NCBI GenBank assembly: GCA_920105625.2
Contig: CAKKTE020000188.1
Coordinates: 312,001-376,000, forward strand
Direction of reading: 5' to 3'
Source: Clusia tigrina
Taxonomy: Eukaryota; Arthropoda; Insecta; Diptera; Clusiidae
DNA length: 64,000 nt
Under the pieces are notes generated by a model, which made no database searches, had not been told where the DNA came from, and saw only the letters and a list, made by a program, of their open reading frames with translations. This document shows, piece after piece, positions 57,714 to 64,000 of the stretch. Position 1 is the first letter of the stretch, and each line of letters opens with the position of its first letter. A program made the translations under genes and the position numbers.

Positions 57714-58151
57714 ATAAGTGCCGCCGTCACCCTGGGTACACACCCAACCATCGCCAAGATCGACACGGGAGCCACACGCAGCTTTGTTAACGAACGGTTC
57801 ACCAAACAATTACTTACTACCACCGGTAAGGTGATCCCTACATTCGTCAGAACACGCATGGCAGCCAGCCGCACGCAGGACATAACGGAGACTCTAGGGG
57901 TAGAAGTAAAGCTTGGAGAGAGGGCATGCAACATGGAACTACTCATGATGCCCGACTCCACCGACGATCTACTGCTGGGCCTGGATTTCTTGGTGAAGCA
58001 GAAAACAACCATCAAGTTCGCGGACCAGACCGGTGGCGTGCTAACTCCGGACCCTGCATTGTGTACGATCATACGAGAAGAGGCCATCATTGAGGAGGCT
58101 GTTATCGAAACATTTCTGGCCGCTGAACTGGGTAAGTTCGACGAAACATAA
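57714..58151 (+). pseudogene. Gypsy aspartic protease
   Basis: AKIDTGATRSFVNERF carries an intact D-T-G; DDLLLGLDFLVKQK is the second motif. The frame closes at 58151 before RT. Confidence 0.7.
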
Positions 58152-59390
58152 AATCATCATGAAGGACGACAGGCCCATTAAACAGGGATACTACCCCAGG
58201 AAGCCGGCACAGCAAGAACTCATCAATGCCGGAATAGATGAAATTTTAGTAAAAGGTTGTATAGAGCCTTCACACAGCCCCCATAGCGCACCAATCGTGT
58301 TGGTGCGGAAGAAGGATGGCAGGTGACGACTATGCGTGGATTACCGACAATTGAATGCGAGGTATATTCCCGACGCATACCCCCTACCACACATTCACCA
58401 CATTCTGGACCGCTTACGTGAAGCCAAATATATCACCAGCCTCGACCTGAAGAACGGCTATTGGCAGATCCCCATGGAAGAAAATAGCCAGAAATACACA
58501 GCGTTCACAGTACCCGGCAGAGGACTCTTCCAGTGGCGAGTCATGCCGTTTGGCTTACACTCTGCACCGGCGATGTTCCAGCAGGCTCTGGACCAGGTAA
58601 TAGGTCCTGACATGGAACCAAATGCATTTGCTTACCTTGACGACATGGTAGTCACTGGAAGAACATAAAAAAAATTTGAGTGAGGTCTTCTGACGACTGA
58701 AGAAGGCTAACCTGAAACTTAACCTTGACAAGTGCGCGTTCTTTCGGAAAGAATTAGGCTATTTAGTGTGTGAACAGGGTATACACACAGATCCGGATAA
58801 AATTGCGGCCATACGAGAACTAAAACTATCCCAAAACGTACGCGAGCAGAGACGTTACCTTGGAATAGCCTCGTGGTGCCGGTGTTTTATCCCGGATTTC
58901 GCGAAGACTATACACCCGTTGACTTCACTCCTGAAAAAGGGGAAACACTTCAAGTGGGATGATACTACGCAGGAAGCTTTCGAAACATTAAAGCGACAAC
59001 TAACTGAAGCGCAAGTCCTTGCATGCCCAGATTTTACACAGAAATTTACGCTCCAGACGGATGCTAGTAATTACGGCCAAAGCGCAGTGCTTACACAGGA
59101 GATAGAGGGAGCGGAACGTGTAATAGCGTATGCTAGCAGACATTTGAACACAGCTGAGCAGAACTACTCCCCCACAGAGAAGGAGTACCTGGCTATTGTC
59201 TGGGGCATAAGGAAGATGCGCCCATACCTGGAGGGGTATCAATTCAGTGTGATACCTGACCACCTGACATTGAAGAGGCTCCAGTCCCTTCAGGATGCAT
59301 AGCAAGGTGGTTACTGGAACTCCAGCAGCATTCGTTCGACGTACAATGTAGGAAAGGCAAGTTAAACGTAATAGCTGACGCGTTGTCAAG
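58150..59390 (+). pseudogene. Gypsy RT and RNase H
   Basis: GCIEPSHSPHSAPIVLVRKKDGR, a TGA at 58324-58326, then [47 protein letters not shown] and [10 protein letters not shown] (Y-x-DD intact), a frameshift at about 58670, then GIHTDPDKIAAI and RNase H LQTDASNYGQSAVL and NYSPTEKEYLAIVWGI. It ends in broken NVIADALSRQ at about 59385. Confidence 0.75.
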
Positions 59391-59479
59391 ACAACACGTC
59401 GAATCGGCTTGCACTGTCACGGTGGAAGCGGAACCAGAACAGATCTGTAGCGGGTGGCAAAAGCGGAAAGCGGAAGTGA

Positions 59480-60633
59480 TAGCTGAGCCTGCCAAGTTCG
59501 GAGACTACACGATTGAAAACAACCAGCTGTACCGTCCCATTCCAAATCGCTCCGCTGATGAGGACTGCGCTCCGTGGAAGTTGTGTGTGCCGAAGCCGTT
59601 AAGATAACGTATCCTGGGAGAGAACCACGACGCACCAACAGCAAGCCACCTGTGCATCCGGAAAACCATAGCTCGGATTACAAACCGCTACTACTGGCCA
59701 AGTTTGTTCCGGGGCACAAGACGCTCATTGTAAGATCTGTCAACAATATAAGTGCAGTCAACAACAGCCTGCTGGACAGATGCTGACGCAGATACCAGAA
59801 GAGCCGTGGGCCATTTTATGTGCCGACTTTGTGGGACCACTACCCCGCACAACACATGGAAATACAATGCTTCCATGACAAGTTCACCAAGTGGACTGAG
59901 CAAACCCACCACTGAGACGCTACAACGGGCTATCGGGAACGCATCCTGGCTCGCTTCGGAGTCCCAAAAGTATTGGTTACCGATAATGGCTCATAGTTTA
60001 CAAGTCGAGCTTTCCAGCGATTTCTGACGGTTACGGCATTCAGCATCAGTGTTCACCGCACCATACACACCACAGGAGAATGCGGTCGAACGCACCAACC
60101 GCACGGTGAAAACTATGATCGCCAAGGTTACGGGCAAACAGCATCAGAAGTGGGATGACTTGCTCCCAGATCTGACTTTAGCTATCAACTCTAGTGTTTC
60201 GAAAACAATAGGCTACAGTCCCGCTTTACTAGTACAGGGCCGTGAGCCGCGCTTACCGACGACGCTGTATGACGAGACCACGATAGGTACTGGAAAGCGG
60301 CAGCAAACACCCAATGATCGAGTGGGTCAACTAAAGGAAGCATACCAATTGGTGAAGTCTAACCTCGAACTAGCAGCACAGGATCAACGGAGATACTACA
60401 ATCTTAGACGCAGACCATGGAAGCCGGATGTGGGCCAATTGGTATTAGCTAAGCAACACCATTTGTCAAAAGCTACAGACAACTTCGCCGCTAAGATAAC
60501 ATCACGTTACGGCGGACCGTTTAAAGTGGAGAGCTTCATTTCACAGGTGATCGTTAAGCTGTCACAAGAGGGGAGTAAACAGACGAAAATGGGTTCATAT
60601 CAGCGAGTTGAAGCCATACTGCACGACCGATGA
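59480..60633 (+). pseudogene. Gypsy integrase
   Basis: The zinc-binding part (HDAPTASHLCIRKTIARITNRYYWPS) and the core Asp regions (LCADFVGPLPRT-like, VLVTDNGS-like) are spread over three frames. 60049-60633 is an open stretch with PYTPQENAVERTNR (catalytic Glu) and a GPF module (YGGPFKVESFISQVIVKL). Confidence 0.7.
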
Positions 60634-60699
60634 TAGCTAAGGCCTGGACACACTGCTGTATAGACACGCCACAATACTAAATTTTCCATCTTCCGCTAA

Positions 60700-61850
60700 G
60701 TAAGCAGGGAGTGTGCAATGCGAAACTGCCCAACCGCTGCTATTGAGGTCATAATAGGACTATCCCCACTACACGCATTCGTGAAAAAATATGCTGCTAG
60801 AAGCGCATTAAAGGTGAAGATCTTGTCTAGACAAGAACCTCATGACTATGGTCATTTCAATATTTTAAAAAAACAAACCAGATCAAAACATAATCTCCTC
60901 AATAACGGACTACATGATTCCAAAACGACAGTTTGATCGCAATTTTGAGATTAATATCTCAGACCGTGATGAATGGGACATAGGAGGACTTTGGGTCGAC
61001 CCTAGAAGTCTAGAATGGTTCACAGACGATTCAAAAACAAACACCGGAGTCTATGGACCAAATACCAAAATCTCAGAGCCAATGGGCAGGTGGCCTAGCG
61101 TCTTCCAGACTGAACCTCAAGCAATCTCAATCTGTGCTAGAACAAATCTGAAAACGGGTATCAAGAGCGCACACTTAGCTATCTATTCAGATAGTCAAGC
61201 TGCATTACAGGCATTAGCTTCATATTCTTTGGAATCGAAACTGGTGGAAGAATACTTCAACAACCTACAATCTCTAGGGGCAACAAATAAGGTTGCAATT
61301 TGCTGGGTCCCGGGTCACTCGGGGATTGAAGACAATGAAATTGCTGACGAGCTGGCTAGGGCCGGTTCCGTAGCAAGCCTCATAGGTCCGGAGCCATACT
61401 GTGGTATCAACTGGGCGGAGGCTAAATCCAGGGTAGATAGCTGGGAACATAGTCTCAGAATGTAACACTGGAAGGGATAGACGGGCTTCGCCAAGCCAAA
61501 AGACTGGTAAGGTCATTCACCTGCAATAAAGAATTGCGTAATATGTGCAAAGCAGACATAGGAAAAATAGTAGGTTTTCTATCAACTCATTATTACCTGA
61601 AATATCACCTGACTAGAATCCACATTCTTGAGGATACGGAGTGCCGGCTCTGTCTAGAAGAAGAGGAAACCACGGAACACATACTCTGCGACTGCATTGC
61701 CTTGGCAAAAATGAATGAATATATTCCGCCTGTTGAGGTATTGTCCCTGTTTGACGGGGGACGTCCTTCTGCTGCGCGCGTGTATCTGAAAAGCCTAAAT
61801 CACTCTTTGGAAAAATCACTACATTACACTTTTAGTTTTAAAATCACAAG
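60700..61850 (+). mobile_element. 5'-truncated I-type LINE: RT end, RNase H, C-terminal knuckle
   Basis: 60718-60930 reads NCPTAAIEVIIGLSPLHAFV. 60914-61465 is RNase H with EWFTDDSKTNTGVYG (first Asp), SDSQAALQAL and CWVPGHSGIEDNEIADELAR. 61534-61820 has the C-terminal CRLCLEEEETTEHILCDC knuckle. Two breaks. It is joined to the 3' part of a gypsy element on the left and to a minus-strand LTR on the right. Confidence 0.75.
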
Positions 61851-62234
61851 CCTTTATTTCTTAGAATACTAACTCTTATATACTATTTGCAATTCACAAT
61901 TACAATACAAAAACTGACCTTTCTGGTGTTCCAGTTTCGCACCTGTTAATTGGTGTCAGTTGGTCAAGCCAACTGACCTACGCCAATCTGAAATGTTGAT
62001 GGTGCATTCTAACTTTGAATGCCCTTCGGTGGCTCGACTGCGAAACTGTAGCACCCTAAAAGTTTACATAATAAATATTACATAGGTAATATTAATTCTA
62101 AATACTCGCACCCTAAAAATATGTGCTTTCTTAAGTAACTTTAACACATGCTAATCACACAGAATGTGTGGCATCTGTTAGTAGTCGATGCTGTGAGACA
62201 CTACGCGCAGGCAGCTTGATTCTAGCTCACAACA
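61830..62234 (-). repeat. 3' LTR of a minus-strand LTR element
   Basis: On the minus strand it starts TGTTGTGAGC at 62234, directly after a purine tract GAGGGAGGGA (62235-62244). A TATATAAGAG promoter-like box lies at about 61876-61885 and AATAAA at about 61855. The left boundary is approximate. Confidence 0.6.
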
Positions 62235-62275
62235 TCCCTCCCTCTTTCTAAAAGAAGTTAGTGCAACTAACTTCT
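62235..62275 (-). promoter_or_regulatory. Polypurine tract with adjacent perfect hairpin
   Basis: PPT at 62235-62244. At 62253-62275 a perfect 10-bp inverted repeat (AGAAGTTAGT and its complement) has a 3-nt loop. Confidence 0.6.
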
Positions 62276-63660
62276 AATGAATCTTACAGTATTTTTCTCT
62301 TTTCTGCACTTTAAACAATCTGTGCATTTTCTTAATCCTATAGTACATATGTATAGTTTTTATTTTTTCAAATTCGCCTTATTTGGGTTCAATTGTTGTA
62401 TTCTGTTCTTTTTACTTTTGTGTGCTTTTCTTTTTCCTCTTTTGTTTTATTTTGTTATTTTATTTCTATTTTTTTTTCTTCTTTTTTTTCCTTTTGTTTT
62501 ATTTTGTTCTTTTATTTCCATCTTTTCTTTTTATATTCTCCTTTTTATATTTGGTCTTTCATCGACTCTTTTCTCACTGGCGTATATACAATTTTCAACA
62601 ACTAGCGATAATACAATTAATCCTATACTTAAGATCTTATATTCTACTATGATATTTATATCTAAAATATTACGTTATACTTCTGCTAACTGCTGATCCG
62701 GTTGACGGCTGCCGTTGACGGAGTGAAATCCCTCGATGAACTCTGCATGCCCCTCCCTTCTTTCTGGATCGGTACGTACAAAGATGTTATAGGTTGGCGA
62801 TTTGGTTTGCCATTAAAACCTTGCTTTTAGTGGCCTTCTTCTTTCCATTTATATAGTGTGCCCCACGACTGTAGGTGGTACTGCCTCTGCTTATAGTATT
62901 CAACTTGTAAAAACATTTGGAATACATGAGAGATACACTTTCTTCCTTTGCAGCAATGCGTTTTATGGTGGAAATGTTTCTCTTGAGCTTCCTCATAATG
63001 GTATTTGACATCGTTTGGCTTTGATTCGGAGACAATCGGTATTTTTCTGAGATACACGTTTAATGATGTAATTTGTGTACTCTGATCGGTTACCAGTCTC
63101 TGTGTCCTCTTGTATTAAATCATATACTTCAATGAATCAATTAACTTCCGTGAGCCAAATTTCTTCTGCTTATTATATTTGGTGGTGGTTTCAGTCACCC
63201 TCCTTAAGCTTTTACCCATCTTCAACTTATCCAAAATCGATTCTGTTGAGATTGTGATACACTGGGTGGACATTGTACTATAAAATTGTCCAATTCAAAA
63301 CATGACTCCGCAAGGAAACTTGTTTATTTTTCGTTGCTTATCAATAACTCATCCACAACGCGTTCAAATGCTGCGGCCATATGCCGTTTCGCAAAATTAA
63401 AATTACATCCGTCGTCATTCATCCCCAATCTAATATGTTGGCATCCTTGGGGTCACAAACCTTAGATAACTGCCAAAAATCCCTGTTTTTCAAAAACGCA
63501 TCTTTCCGAATACTACGTTGGTCCTTTAGTCCGCACCGTCTTCCGATATCCGCTGTTCCCGGAACTTCCTGCTTCGCTTCAGATCATCAGAGCTATATAG
63601 AGAACACCTTTAATAATTTTCTTAATTTCCTAGTATACATTTTAGTTTGATATTTCTTCT
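62276..63660 (-). other. Probable internal region of the same LTR element; no recognised coding
   Basis: T-rich on the plus strand (polypurine on the minus) at 62400-62560. Minus-strand open stretches at 62787-63057 and near 63380-63600 code Lys/His-rich peptides with no motif I know. It may be env or a non-autonomous filler. Confidence 0.3.
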
Positions 63661-64000
63661 TTCTGTTTAATTTTTGTCGAACATTTCATAAGTCAATTTA
63701 ATAAATAAATTTCAAAATTATATAATATTTAAATAAATACACTATATATATGTACTATATATACTCTTGGGTATAATTTTCCAATTTTGTATGATTTTTG
63801 TTTTTTTTTTTATAACACTTATTTCATTATAAAGTTAGATTTTAAACAATTAATTTTTATAACTCTAATTATTTTCTAAACTACCTTTAATCTTAATCTG
63901 AACTTTTACACAGATTATAATTTTTTTTAATCTTTAACTTTTCTTAAACATACGCAATATTTCTATAATATGCTTTTTCTATAATTGAATGCTATATCAT
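63661..64000. other. AT-rich DNA, nothing recognised
   Basis: About 80% A+T with short homopolymer runs. No ORF or repeat structure is visible. Confidence 0.6.

Larger units (their letters stand above)
56109..60700 (+). mobile_element. Decayed Ty3/gypsy element with Lys-type PBS
   Basis: A probable 5' LTR ends at 56495 (TTCGTTACA) and may start at 56109 (TGTCAGAGG); it has a TATATA-like box at about 56250 and AATAAA near 56394. PBS TGGCGCCCCAGCAGGGAC at 56497-56514 resembles a tRNA-Lys PBS. Gag, zinc knuckle, protease, RT, RNase H and integrase follow on the plus strand with about eight disabling changes. The 3' end is replaced by a LINE at about 60700. Confidence 0.75.

Overview
The window is eukaryotic nuclear DNA from a fly, most likely a higher (schizophoran) dipteran such as a tephritid or drosophilid relative. 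The evidence is AT-rich DNA, short phase-1 EGF exons with GT-AG introns, and an insect transposable-element set: Ty3/gypsy of the 412/mdg1 and CsRn1 types, BEL/Pao with env, Jockey- and I-type LINEs, Helitrons and an 8-bp-TSD MITE. The species cannot be fixed from sequence alone. At least 80% of the window is mobile DNA.

Region 1 (1-6618, minus strand) is the main discovery candidate. It holds a gypsy-type LTR element (LTR 2260-2835, internal region 2836-6043, LTR 6044-6618) whose gag-PR-RT has been replaced by about 1 kb carrying an intact, intronless, sense-oriented 122-aa ORF of the PPP1R14/CPI-17 family (protein phosphatase-1 inhibitors), with a long AT-rich 3' UTR-like stretch. A second, nearly identical internal copy lies at 1-2259 and shares the middle LTR, so LTR-internal-LTR-internal is in tandem. 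This has the architecture of a gene-transducing retroelement. The primer-binding site is itself amplified 3-4 times at 22-bp spacing.

Region 2 (6619-12570, minus) is a related gypsy element with decayed gag-PR-RT-RH-IN. It is interrupted on the left by the PP1-inhibitor element, and its LTR (11136-11814) is inserted into the gag of a third gypsy element. Region 3 (12571-18640) has two long (AT)n tracts, a LINE 3' end, and two opposed CsRn1-type gypsy fragments separated by 76-bp and 35-bp minisatellites. Region 4 (18641-26387) has a non-autonomous Helitron holding a solo BEL LTR with a perfect 5-bp TSD, a diverged interspersed repeat, a BEL gag, a LINE end and a decayed Helitron helicase.

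Region 5 (27238-55321, plus) is a host gene: a fibulin-like extracellular-matrix protein with six exons recognised here, all joined by phase-1 introns (anaphylatoxin-type Cys module, then calcium-binding EGF repeats). Its intron 30592-54967 is 24.4 kb and is filled almost entirely with elements antisense to the gene: a Jockey LINE with a MITE in it, an I-type LINE piece, and BEL element A (36002-54100) with BEL element B (40186-49803) nested in its RNase H region. A 1672-bp tandem duplication covers the B 5' LTR junction. Both BEL elements have a pol region running into a furin-site env. Region 6 (55322-64000) has a decayed plus-strand gypsy element with a Lys-type PBS, an I-type LINE tail, and the 3' LTR end of a minus-strand element.
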